A stretch of 64,000 nucleotides of DNA from Aquarana catesbeiana (Eukaryota > Chordata > Amphibia > Anura > Ranidae). The notes beneath the pieces were generated by a model. It saw nothing but the letters and a program-made list of their open reading frames with translations. It was not told the DNA's origin and searched no databases. A program made the position numbers and the translations under genes. Below, piece by piece: positions 44,666 through 55,837 of this stretch (positions within the stretch are counted from its first letter, which is position 1; every line of letters begins with the position of its first letter). The stretch covers positions 97,018,144-97,082,143 of the forward strand of contig NC_133326.1 in assembly GCF_042186555.1 (NCBI RefSeq), in the 5' to 3' direction.

Positions 44666-46230
44666 TGAAGCCTGTCCAGGCGGAGCAAGTTGGGGCTCGG
44701 TTACTCCTTTTTCAGCACGTCTGGGCAGCTTCGATCAGGGACTACTGGACAGTCAAGACAGTCTCATCAGGTCATTCGTGGGTGTTCAGCAGTCCACCCT
44801 TACACCGGTTTGTTCCCACAGTCCTTCCTCACCTGGAGGAGAAGAAACAAATTCTTTTGTCATATACAGACTCACTGATAGCTCAAGGTGCTGCCATCCC
44901 GGTACCCTCGGAAGAAAGATTTCAAGGGGTGTATTCCCCCCTTTTCATGGTCCCCAAAAAGAATGGCTCCTGGAGGCCAGTCATCGACCTGACACACCTG
45001 AACTCCTTCATCAAGAAGGAAAAATTCAAAATGGAGACACTGCTAACAATTCGTCAGACAATACAACAAGGCGATTGGCTGGTCTCCATAGACCTGAAAG
45101 ATGCCTACTTTCACGTACCGATTGCAAGGGACTTCCAGAAGTATCTTCGTTTTGCAGTGGATCAGAGGCATTTCCAATTTACATGTCTTCCACTCAGGCT
45201 TACAACATAGCCTCGAGTGTTTTCGAAGCTCTTACTGGCTGTCGTGGCATTGATCAGAGTCAAGGGTATCCGATTACACCACTATCTAGACGACCTACTC
45301 CTGCTTTCGCAGGACAGAGAACAACTGTTGTCACACCGAGATCAGGTAATTTCTACCCTGACAGAGTTCGGTTGGCTGTTGAACAGGGAGAAAAGTCATC
45401 TAGACCCGACACAGTCTCTGATATTCCTCAGAGCCCAGTTCAACACGATGAAGAGCACCATCTCTCTGCCTCTGGAGAAAATTCAGTTGATTCGGGACAG
45501 AATTCATCTTGCAATGTCATCACCCCTACTCAGAGCTTCTCAGTGTCTCAGGATTATCAACACCATGGTGGCAACAGCCCCCATGGTGAAATGGGCACAA
45601 TGGAGGATGCGCCCCTTTCAGAAGGGTTTTCTTCAACAGTGGGATCCGGGATCTCGAGACCATCTTGTCCGGATAACCCCGTCCATGCGGGAGAGTCTCC
45701 CCTGGTGGCTGCAGCGGAAGAATCTCCTTAATTGCCATTCCATAGCACCTGTTTCCTGGATCACGGAGACAACGAATGCCAGCAGCAGAGGCTGGGGCAC
45801 TCTCTGCCTGACGGAGGTAGCCCAAGGCAAGTGGGATTTCCCATCCCGAGGTGTAGTCTCGAATGTTCTGGGGCTTCGAGCTGCCTTCTGTGCGCTACGA
45901 GCTTTTCTCCACTTAACATCAGGAGCCTCAGTCCTCCTAAGGCTAGACAACACGACAGCGGAATTCAAAATGTCCAGGCAGACTTTCTCTCAAGGTTTGC
46001 CCTGGACAACAACGAGTGGTCTCTCCACACAGAAGTTTTCAGTTGGATTCTGTCTGGGAGTGACACCGGAGGTAGACCTGTTTGCATCCCCTTGCAACTA
46101 CAAAATAGAAAAATACTACACGAGATGTCGTTGTCCCCAGGCCTTCAGAGTGGATGCCCTGACAGACCAGTGGAGATTCCACAGGCTTATGCTTTTCCAC
46201 CAGTTCCGCTCATTCTACGATTTCTATTGA
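44666..46230 (+). pseudogene. DIRS reverse transcriptase/RNase H, damaged
   Basis: RT motifs: VYSPLFMVPKKNGSWRPVID (~44926), SIDLKDAYFHVPI (~45090) and HYLDDLLLLS (45280-45310, YLDD catalytic pair). An in-frame TAG at 45208-45210 splits the palm. RNase H-like sequence starts near 45757 with TTNASSRGWG, where Asn (45775-45777) stands at the usual catalytic Asp. The later NVQADFLSR motif (~45965-46000) is only readable in another frame; the original frame resumes at PEVDLFASP (~46068), so two compensating shifts and probably a deletion lie there. The stop is at 46228-46230. Confidence 0.88.
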
Positions 46231-46237
46231 GGCTCAG

Positions 46238-47347
46238 ATGGGAAGAAGTCGAAGTAGTGGCAGTTGTTCCATATTGGCCGAACAGACCGTGGTTCCCCCT
46301 CTTATTACAGCTCAGCTACCGGAATCCAATTCCTCTCCCATCCAGACCAGATCTCCTATTGCAGGGGACATCTCTTCACCCATGCCCATCCCAGCTCCAT
46401 CTGATGGCTTGGTTCTTGAGAGGGGAAGGTTGGAAGCTCTAGGATGTCCAAGTGCAGCTATTACAACTCTACTGAATGCCAGGAGACCAGGTACCAATAC
46501 AGTTTATCAAAGAATTTGGTCAAAGTTTGCAGATTATGTTTCTACCACTGACGGTTCCTGTATTGACCCAAGGATACAGGATATTCTGAGTTTCTTACAA
46601 ACAGGCCTGGATCTATCCTTATCAGTAAGTTCTCTACGGGTTCAGGTTTCTGCAATCTTTGTCTTCACAGGTATATCCTGGGCCAGACACCCCCTTACGA
46701 GGCTGTTCTTCAGAGGAGCAATAAGGCTCAGGCCTCAAAGAAAACCAAGGTTTTTCAAGTGGGATCTTCCTCTTGTCCTGGATTTCTTTTCAGAAAAAGA
46801 AATACAACTTGTGGATCATGCAGCTATTAAAGATCTCTCTCTTAAAGCTGTATTCAGTTCTCTAGGATGTAAAGAACCATTCCTTACTTTCTTCCCTGAC
46901 TGGGTGGTCTTGATTCCTATGCTAGGATCAAATCCTAAGGTAACATCTGTATTCCATGAGAATCAAGAGATTGTTCTTCCAATTTTTCGGACAACTGAGG
47001 ACTCTAGTATTCATCCTTTGGATGTGGGAGAAGTTTTAAGGCAATACCTTGAAGCCACTGCCTCTTTTCGAAAATCTGATCATTTGTTCATTTATTTCCA
47101 GGGAAAGAACAAGGGTTTGCGTGCTTCCTCCAAAATCATTGCAGCTTGGATCGTTCAGGCTATACAAGGGGCTTATACAGCTAAGGGTTTGGCTCCTCCA
47201 GAAGCAGTGACCGCTCATTCTACCAGGAGCGTTTCTACGTCATGGGCAGCTTCCCATCATGTATCCCCGGAAGTAATCTGCAAGGCGGCCTGTTGGTCGT
47301 CGATCAACACATTTATGACGCACTATTGCTTCTTTGTCTTCGGTTAA
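46238..47347 (+). CDS. DIRS tyrosine recombinase, open but probably inactive
   Basis: The frame is open for about 369 codons, though the first ~50 are probably not native. NTVYQRIWSKFADYV begins the SAM-like core-binding domain (~46500). The catalytic domain shows HSTR (His 47215-47217, Arg 47224-47226) and CWSSINTFMTHY with the nucleophile Tyr at 47324-47326. The region where family members carry the first catalytic Arg reads LKAVFSSLGCKEPFL (~46840-46880) and looks shortened, so that Arg is apparently lost by an in-frame deletion. The enzyme normally integrates the circular DNA without target duplication. Confidence 0.85.
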   Translation: MGRSRSSGSCSILAEQTVVPPLITAQLPESNSSPIQTRSPIAGDISSPMPIPAPSDGLVLERGRLEALGCPSAAITTLLNARRPGTNTVYQRIWSKFADYVSTTDGSCIDPRIQDILSFLQTGLDLSLSVSSLRVQVSAIFVFTGISWARHPLTRLFFRGAIRLRPQRKPRFFKWDLPLVLDFFSEKEIQLVDHAAIKDLSLKAVFSSLGCKEPFLTFFPDWVVLIPMLGSNPKVTSVFHENQEIVLPIFRTTEDSSIHPLDVGEVLRQYLEATASFRKSDHLFIYFQGKNKGLRASSKIIAAWIVQAIQGAYTAKGLAPPEAVTAHSTRSVSTSWAASHHVSPEVICKAACWSSINTFMTHYCFFVFG

Positions 47348-47443
47348 TTTTGGTTTGCATGTCTTGTCTGTTGACGGTGCCAAATAAACCTTTTTTTCTT
47401 TAACCAGCAATTTCCCACCAGATGTGTGTATGGCTAGTCATTT
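47348..47443 (+). other. DIRS 3' non-coding segment
   Basis: Contains an AATAAA-like signal (CCAAATAAACC near 47382) after the recombinase stop. Confidence 0.5.
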
Positions 47444-47540
47444 CCCATACGTATGCTGCCATGGAGTCTGTCAGGAAAATGGAAAATTCATATCAAATAC
47501 TTACCGTAATTTTCCTTTCCTGATGGACTCCATGGCAGCA
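47444..47540. repeat. DIRS internal complementary region
   Basis: The left half (CCCATACGTATGCTGCC...GTCAGGAAA) is the exact complement of the element's first bases, including the CTGACAGACT variant. The right half (TATCAAATACTTACCGTAAT...GGCAGCA) is the exact complement of its last bases, including the GATGGACT variant. Confidence 0.93.
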
Positions 47541-47579
47541 GGAGTTCCCTCCCATTTGCTGGAGTAGGCTAAGTTACGG

Positions 47580-47724
47580 AACACGGTCTCTGGATAGAAG
47601 CAAAGATTTATGGGAGTGGGGTCCTATGAGGTATGAGAGGTGGGATTAACCCATACGTATGCTGCCATGGAGTCCATCAGGAAAGGAAAATTACGGTAAG
47701 TATTTGATATAAATTTTCCGTTTT
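47580..47724. repeat. DIRS right inverted terminal repeat plus extension
   Basis: Bases 47580-47684 invert the left repeat. The ~40 bp extension to ~47724 (GGAAAATTACGGTAAGTATT) is matched only by the internal complementary region, as usual for DIRS elements. Confidence 0.9.
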
Positions 47725-47731
47725 CCCTTCT

Positions 47732-47790
47732 GTTGGTTGAACTGGATGGACTTGTTTTCTTCAAAGGGACTAACTATGTAACTATGTTAG
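47732..47790. repeat. CR1-like LINE tail fragment
   Basis: GGTTGAACTGGATGGACTTG and GACTAACTATGTAACTATGT are the LINE 3' tail segments, directly to the right of the DIRS end. Confidence 0.55.
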
Positions 47791-49535
47791 AAGTGTGTTA
47801 CTTGCAGGATCATCAAAAATAAAGGAATCAAAGACTGAAGAAAAAAACTAATGTAACCACCACATCCAATGGCTGGTAGGTTGCAATATAATACATTTTT
47901 GTTTTTGGGTTTAGATACACTTTTTAAAACGTTTTAAGGAATGAAAAGCAGCGCGCAATCTTGATAATAAATTTGGAAGGGCAAAAAAATGCATTTTAGG
48001 TAGTTTTGGTGGCAACATCTGATTTTTATTATCCAGCAGTAATCCGCCTGAATTGAAAGATGGAATTAGTAGTCACAAAAGTTCTAAAAGCTATAGGAAA
48101 GTTTACACTTACAATATTTTTTGTAGATTGGTCAATGGCACAATAGTTTATAGTTAATTTAATAATACTAATGTAATTTGTGAGCTTCTTTTTTTCCAAG
48201 AACTACACTGAATTATCTTAAAAGTTTAATAAAATATCATAACAGAAACACCCCAAACCGCATTGTCACATTCTTCAAACCCCCCTCCCATCCCCGTGTT
48301 CCCAATTAATCCAATTCAGTATGTAGACTTCAGATATGCATTTGGTAGAAGCTGCAATGAAAAATGACAGTATGTTATCTGAGAAACAATATCCACAAAT
48401 ATCGTTCATTGGCTGGACGGTATGTAAGCAGCTTGGTAAAGCTGCAATATAAGAAGGAAAGATAAGGCAGGTTTTACTCTGAAATATACATTAGAATGGA
48501 CTATTTAAGAGACACCCCTATTGTACAGTACGAAGCAGCTTGTTTAAACTGCTATATAGACAGATAAGGCAGGTGTTATCAAAAACAAAATTTGAATGTA
48601 TTTCAGAGATGAAAGCTGCACTTTTGTACAGTGTCTGAACAGTATTACTATTAATATAATACAGTATTTTTTAAGGAACCAACATAAAGGAAGACAGTGC
48701 AGTTACAATACAAATCAATTCAGGAGGATTAAAAGGATTCAAAATTAATTTTTAAGAGAATCCAAAATTATAGAGCAAGTGATACAAAAGGCAATAACAC
48801 CAAGAAAGCCACAGTGGTTCAAGAGCACAGCTATGTCTTTGGTGATTTCTAGACCTGTCTGTTTGCCATGGTTGTAGTGATCAGCCTTATTCTGCATGTA
48901 GTGAGCTGACAGAATCTTTGGCTCAAAGTGACTTCTGTCCCTCATGGCATCATTTTGTATGGGAGGTTGCATAGGTTCTGCATAAGTTCTGGGGCACTTG
49001 GGGGAGACTGTTGGCCCAGAGGCATGCCCCACCCTGCATCCTTCCTAGCCACCAGCAAATTGAACCAGTGTGCAGTGAAGGATATTTAGTTTCCCTGCCC
49101 ATACTTGCTACACCTCATGGTTGTGGTCATGTGGATCTTACTGCTTACCCCATGGTCCAGGAACACAGACACATGCTGGCGGAGGGCAGGGAAGGCCTTA
49201 TGAAAAAATGTATGGTGCCTGACTACCTGCCTCTGTGGTATAGTACAGCCAATAAACTTGCAGAAGGGGGCCAACTGCACAAGGTGGAACCAGAAATTTT
49301 GCCATGCTGGTACTGAGACATTGGACATGAGGCTGGTTTGGAAACATTTATATCTTCTGCTGTGGCAGCTGTGAAAGAGACACCTGTCTTGGGACAGATG
49401 CTCCTGGAGATTATAGGATGGGTGCTGAGGTAGCATGTTCGGTGGAGGGCCGTCATTGTGTAAACATTTTTTTGTTTTTTGTTTTGATTTTTCTGGTCTG
49501 GCAGTGTGGCGAGCGTCATGATAAGGTGCTTGGGG
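47791..49535. other. Unassigned DNA
   Basis: No gene is supported on either strand. Short open frames near 48745-49440 show no family signature. Confidence 0.4.
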
Positions 49536-50615
49536 GGCAAGTGTCTTGGTATGGTTTAGGAGGGGGGCGCTTGCTCATCCCCCCCCTTTCCTGGTCTGCT
49601 AGGAAGGATGGGAGGGGACCCCATGTCATTTTTTAAAATTTTGACATGGGGTTCCCCTTAAAATCCTTACTTAACCCAAGGGCCTGGCGGGCAAACATCT
49701 CACTAAGTGCCCAGAAAGTTTGGGTGTTAGGCGATTACCTGAATGGGCGAGGTTCAGGCCAAACTTATGCTTGGCCCAAATTGTTTGCCCATCCCTGGTG
49801 GTGCCTGAACACTGTAACCCCTCACAGTTACTCTTGCTGGGTGCAGGAACGGGTCTTCTGTTAAAAACTAGAAAAAAGAACTTAAATGACATGCACATGT
49901 CAAACAGGTGCAGAAAAAATGGCAATAGGCCGCTTTGGCAGCTGCGGTGGAAGTCAAACTAGTATGAGCCTAGGTGACAGAGGATGAGGAGGATGAGGAC
50001 GGCTTAGTTACCCACTCCATCAACTCTTCTGCATGTTGTGGCTCAATAACACGGCCTGCACCGGAAAAAAAAGGACAAGCGTGCTCCGCCTGCAGAGGAT
50101 GCACCATGTCTACGACCACCACTTTTCACTGTGGACACAGAGGCTGCTTGACCGCTTTTAGTGGCCTGTGAGCGTCTGCCACTCCAAGTTGGTCTTTCGG
50201 ACATGGTGGGGATTCTTTGGTGGGATTTTTAAAACTTTTTACTATAGAGTTTGGGATGGTAATATGCTGCTTGGGTGCAATACTTTTGTGCTTGGTGTAC
50301 TATAAACCGTTTAATTATAGTTTTTTTTTATTTTAAATAAAGAAAATAAAGGTGCAGCAATTGTGGAGATTTTTTTTTTACTGCTGCTGCAAAAAAATAA
50401 ATTAAAAAAATGAAGAAAGCCAAAAAAAAAAACTGTGGTGACACACTATGGTGTGATTGGCCAAAGCATACAGGTCAGGTGCATGCTTTGGCCATTATGG
50501 GGCGCTCGGCGGGCGAACAGCCCGATGAACACCCCTATTGTTTGTGTGTTCAGCGAACACACAAACACCCAATTTTCGAGTCAAACGTACATCGGGGCCA
50601 TCCCTATTCCTGCAT
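49536..50615. repeat. Interspersed repeat block, possibly one non-autonomous element
   Basis: Contains a C-run at ~49580, TTTGACATGGGGTTCCCC, GGCCAAACTTATGCTTGGCC and, near the end, GCGAACAGCCCGATGAACACCC and GTGTGTTCAGCGAACACACA. These segments recall a widespread frog repeat. A Ser-rich minus-strand reading at ~49975-50180 could be a transposon-gene remnant but is too short to name. Confidence 0.45.
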
Positions 50616-53600
50616 ATTCTCCATATGCTATCTCAGAAGGTTGCATTTGCCATAACATTTGGTCATTTGCAGCTTTGCCATGAGCAAGTTGAATTTTTTA
50701 TGTTCTTCAGAACACTTTCTACAACACATTAGCATTGTTTAAATTACACACGATAATGGATCTCCCACCTTTCCTTTTTCTTTGGATTTTTCCTTTCTTT
50801 GTGTGCTCTGTCAAGAATCACCAATCGAAAGACCCTTCACTTTGTCCTCCTCAGTGTGGACCCATGACCACTATGTTCAGCCACACCATTGCTTGTCCTG
50901 CAGAACCTGCTCCCCTTGTACTACCTCTGCGTAAAAGCCTCTGCCTCTCACTTTAGCTTGCCTTCAATTTAATGGCATCAATGGCAATAGGGGGATAAAT
51001 ATTTGGTGCTCTAGTGCACATTACCTTACCGCACAAGTACTGTATGTAGTAATGTGCCGCGAACAAAGGACAGCCTTGCCTGTGACCACAAATAATGTAA
51101 GCTGCACCCCAAAATAATAAAAAGGTGCTAGGATAGAAAATATATATATAAAACTAAACCCTGAAACACTAAACACAACCTATTTTGTTTAACCTAGCAG
51201 AAAATAAAGTAGAGAAACATATACTGGAAATGGATGCCTAGCAGCTAAACAGCAACTACAGTTGTTGCTAATGCACGCAGGAAGTTAGTGCTAAAAAGAA
51301 CTGTTTGGTCTCTAAACTATGAACACAGTGGGGATGGAAAGGTACAGAACAATATGTAACCTACCACACTGCAACCCACAGTAAATATAGCACTGCACAA
51401 CACAGCACAGCAACTGACTCTTCCTACACAGAATGTCAGTTCTCCCTTCAGTCTGGCAGATTTTTGCAGAAATTCAAAGAAATTGCAACCCTAACCCCCC
51501 CCCCCCCCCATTTAAATTTGCTGCAAACCCACCACACAGACCCAAACCTCATATCTTGCTTGATAGGTACATTACTGGGTCCAACACAAAAACTGCATAT
51601 AGCTATACTGTATATTGCTGGACTAATCACCTGTTTCCATAATTCATTGCACTTTAAATACAATTATAAAAATTAGTTATCTGCTTTTGTTCAGATATTT
51701 ATTACTATTGTCATCCTCTCTGCTCCGTTGAAGCTACTAATGCTGTAATGCTTCTGCTGCATTACATAAAATAATTTATTTGTGTCTAATTTTTCTTCAG
51801 TAACAGACTTTCTACCTGGTACAATATACAGATGGTGCTAATGTTGCTGTGCTATAGTGCTGCTGCATTTGGAAACATATTAGGCATTTACCTTTTATCT
51901 TATTCTCCATAATTGTTGCCATGCTGTGGTTCATGATAATGATAGTGATGCTGATGCTACTAACTGAAGAAAGTAAATAGATAATATACATGGCTATGCC
52001 CAACATTTTTAGCTATAATTATTAGCACAGTAGATTTTAAAATACTTGCACTGCAACACACAGCAGACTCACAGAAATAAATGGAAGTGTGTCCTTGTGT
52101 CCCATGCACCACAGCGTAGAATCGAGGTCACTTTTGAATGACAGCCCTCCATTCAGTTTGCAGAGGATATCTTGCTTATGCTAGAAACCAGGAGGGTGAA
52201 ATAGCTGTTAAGCTGTGTCTCCTTGTCAGCTTACTTTCTAAGCTCTAAGGAATAGTTATTATGACAGATTAAGACTGCACCCCTTGAGGAGGGAAATTGG
52301 GAAAATAGCTTTCGATTTTTTCATTTTTAAACAGCGCTGCATTTTCTTTATTATTCCACTGACTCAAGAATCAGTCTAGGGGTTTCTTTTTGGGTTTTTT
52401 ATTGAACAGGAACTTGGATAGGATTGGGAGCATGGGATACCTCAAACTGTAGAACTTGAGGACTGCTAGGTTTCTGGCTGCTCTGTACAAATTGCAAGCT
52501 GTATTGCACAACTTTAGGCTGCACTGTACTTTCTCTTTGTTATTTAGTACAATTCCTGGCTTTCCTGCACAGCTCATCATGGCTGCACTAAGCACTTTAA
52601 CAGTATGACATGCTCCTGGTTGTCTTGCGAAACCCCTAGCTGCACCAAGAACAGGCTTGTAAGATGAGTTGCCCCACAGTTACTTCTCTACTGTGTAGCA
52701 GGATCAAGTACACACTCAATCCCAGAATAGTGGAGCTTCCTCACTCTTGTCCTTGTGACTCTTATCCAGACTCTGACCCAGACTCTTTCTCTCTCTGGTT
52801 GAGCCCCCAGCTAAGCCTAGCTCGGACTGTGATATCTTTCAAAAGTAAGAACTACTGAGGCTTCTCCTCTTCCCCAGGGGCAGAGCCATCTGCACAGAAG
52901 TCTCCTCCAGAAGGCTGGACCCTGGAACTCTGCCCACTGGCTGCCAGGCCTCAGAATATTTATAGGCTAACCAAATACTGAACAATCCCCTCCAGGGATT
53001 GGCCAGAGGCCCATAAATAATCAGGCTGCTTGTTCTGCTCTCCCCCTCCCCCTATACTTCCAGAACTCTCCAGAAAACAGGGGGAAGTAGCAGAACAGCA
53101 GCCTGTGGGATACTGAACAGCCCAAAGCAATCAACCCCTGCTGGGAGGATGCTATGATACCATTTTCCTGGGTTTCAAGCTGATTTAATGACTTTAATAC
53201 TTTTTAAATCAATTACCTGAAACAAGCATGCAAATCAGCTTTATTTAACTTTATTTAATACATATGTTTTCCAAGTCAGTAACTAAAAGTTGGAAACAGT
53301 CAGGTAACTAGAATTTTAAGAATGTGGTCAGCAATGACAACCTATGGGTACTTGAAAATATAGAAATAGATGCAGGCATGCAAAAGAAAAAAACATGGCT
53401 ATACAGATGATAAAATGAAAACGACAGGAAAGAATTAGAGGCATGCATTACACATATGTTTATTGACAGCAACAACAATTCAACGAAATTCTCCATAAAT
53501 TGCTTGCTGCTTGGTGGCATTGATTTATTATGGGTATTCCCAATTTCCCATATTAATACTCACAGCAGTGATTTTTAATTTTACAAGGCTTTTCATCTGC

Positions 53601-54571
53601 ATCAAGCAGCCCATGTTGTTAGCCACCAGAGATTTGGGTGGGCTTAGAGGGAGGTAAGAAAAATAAAGAAGCTTGCTTATTTTGCACAGCAATGACTTTT
53701 TTTTAAACTGAATTCGATTTTCCTTGAAGTCACAATCAACCACAGACTCCGGTGGCCAACCAGAAACTAATAAAATGTATTAATAAAATGACGTAGTAGT
53801 GAAAAGTAATTCTCAGGTTGGAATGCTGTGTTTTACCCATGTATGGAGTTTATTGAACACAATCTGTGATGTGGAGGAGTAAATAGAAGAAGATAGACTG
53901 AAAGAGGAAGCAGCTAAGACTAAGTAATGACTATAACACTAGAGGATTTGGTGTTTGCTCTCTGTGCTATAAGATGTCTTTTTATGGCTTCATGTAAAAA
54001 GTAGTCAGGCTAATGAAAGAGAAAGGTTAAAGCATGAATAAAGCTCACTCCGATCATTGCAGATGTACTGCTTATTGGTTCTAGCTAGCCAGGGTCTAAA
54101 CAAAGTGCCTAATGAGTGCAGAGACAGGAATATATAACTTTTTCCCATGGACTGTAACAAAATATATTTAGTCACCCTATATACAGGGCAAAGTCTTCAA
54201 TCTGTAGTCTGGGGATGTTGCCACTGATGTTAAATCAATGTAATTGGACTTCCCCCTTGCCTGTTAAATAGGTAGACTGCAGTAAAAAGTAATAAAATAA
54301 AATGCATGCTGCTCTCTCTGCATAATAATTTACGTACCAAGCAGTTGTGTAATTTTCCTGGAGTCCTTTGGACTTCTTGATAAATAAAGATTGTGTTGAT
54401 TGTACACTTGACTGTAAGCAGCGATTTTCTACAAGGTGCCCACACAGGCAGCTGATGCCTGTTCTGCCAGCTGTCATCTTGTGCTTATTAAGAACATGAC
54501 ATGCGCTTTGATAAACAGGACCAATCAATGTGCTTTTCTCAGCCAGAAAAATACAATGCTCAGAAGCTCTC
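50616..54571. other. Unassigned DNA
   Basis: About 4 kb with no convincing gene, tandem array or transposon end. Minor features are a C-run at ~51497-51510 and AT-rich tracts. Confidence 0.4.
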
Positions 54572-54574
54572 TTA

Positions 54575-54619
54575 TGCCGCGTACACACGATCGGACTTTA
54601 CGGCATACTTGGTCCGGCG
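54575..54619. repeat. Harbinger copy B terminal inverted repeat (left)
   Basis: Starts TGCCGCGTACACACGATCGG and ends GGTCCGGCG; the 45 bp are the exact reverse complement of 61845-61889. Preceded by TTA. Confidence 0.95.
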
Positions 54620-55837
54620 TACCGGATTTCGTCGGACAGTTCGATCGTGTGTGGGCTCCAGCGGACTTTGTTTTCTCAAAAGTTTGACGGACTTAGATTT
54701 GAAACACGTTTCAAATCTTTCCGATGGACTCTGCTTTCTAGCGTACAAACCATTCGTCTGTGTGCTAGTCCGACGGACCCAAACTGACGCATGTTCTGAA
54801 GCAAGTACAAGACGGAAGCGCTCGGTCTGGTAAAACTAGCCTTCGTATTGAAGCTAGCACATTCCTCTTCTGTGATCTTTTAATACAGCGCATTCTTTTT
54901 TTCTTTATAATGCGAGAAGAAGGAAGTTGTTTTGCTGCTTATATTCACATAGAGTTCTCACAAACCACTTTCTTCATGATTTATCCTCATGCCATGACTA
55001 ATATGATATTTTTTAAAAGCCAGATCTCCAGAACTATAAAGTAGCAAATTTTTTTTGGGCTCATCTTTATTTTTTACAGATTTCAACAATATAGATTTTA
55101 CAAAGTGTGCTAAATTATACAAAATGTTTTTTTTTATATTTTTTTTGTTTTTGGATTTTGAGTTTCAGTTACCAGAATAACCTTAATAATTTTTATTGTT
55201 TTAATGAACCTTAATGAGGTTGGTGTCCCCTGTTAATTAGACATAGGGGGGTTATTTTAAAAAGGCAAAATCATTTTTCACTACAAGTGCAAATTGTACT
55301 TGGAATTGCCCTGAAAGAGCATTTGGAAGTGCATTCCCTGTGGATCCGAGGGGCACATGCAAGGAACCCCAAAAAAAAAAAAATTCTCTTGCACATGATT
55401 GTATGATAAAATCAGCAGAGCTTCCCCTCATTTCAGAGCTTGCCCTCAGATTTACAGCGACTGCACTTCCAACAAGTGCACTTGCAGTGCAATTTATCAA
55501 GTGCACTTTGCAATAGCACTTTGCACTTGAATTGCAAAATGATTTAGCCTTTTGTAAATAACCCACATATAGTCTTTTTGACCTGTACCTGCCTACTCAC
55601 AAACCAAATGTCCTTTTTGAATCAAAACACATAGTCAATAATGTAAGGTAACGAAAATATCCATTTATTTTGGTCAAAACAGAAATGAGGAAGGCAACAC
55701 TGGAGACACTTTTGGAATGTGTGAAGCCTTTTGTCCCCCAGGACACACATCAAGTTAGAGGACAATAAAATTGGTATCTTGCGACTAGGGAGCACAGGGA
55801 GCACAGTCAGAAGTCAGACCAGACAGAAGCCAGACAA
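54620..55837. other. Subterminal and 3' non-coding region, copy B
   Basis: Non-coding. The TTCGTATTGAAGCTAGCACA segment near 54842 and the part at 55190-55680 match copy A in inverted orientation. Near 55680-55790, AGAAATGAGGAAGGCAACAC is a displaced duplicate of part of the MADF exon 1 sequence. Confidence 0.6.

Larger units (their letters stand above)
42236..47724 (+). mobile_element. Complete DIRS-type tyrosine-recombinase retrotransposon
   Basis: The element has gag-like, RT/RNase H and tyrosine recombinase regions, inverted terminal repeats and an internal complementary region near the right end. The internal region exactly complements both outer ends, the hallmark of DIRS circular-intermediate replication. 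The length is 5.49 kb. The coding frames carry several lesions, so it is not autonomous. Confidence 0.93.

Noticed and set aside
45732..46442. 236-codon frame overlapping DIRS RT/RNase H
   Set aside because: Mostly out of frame; only the NVQADFLSR stretch is meaningful, and it is covered under the RNase H lesion.
49011..49540. Possible small genes on both strands
   Set aside because: No recognisable domain, start context or splice evidence.
49970..50180. Minus-strand Ser-rich reading that could be a transposon gene remnant
   Set aside because: Too short and low-complexity to assign to any family.
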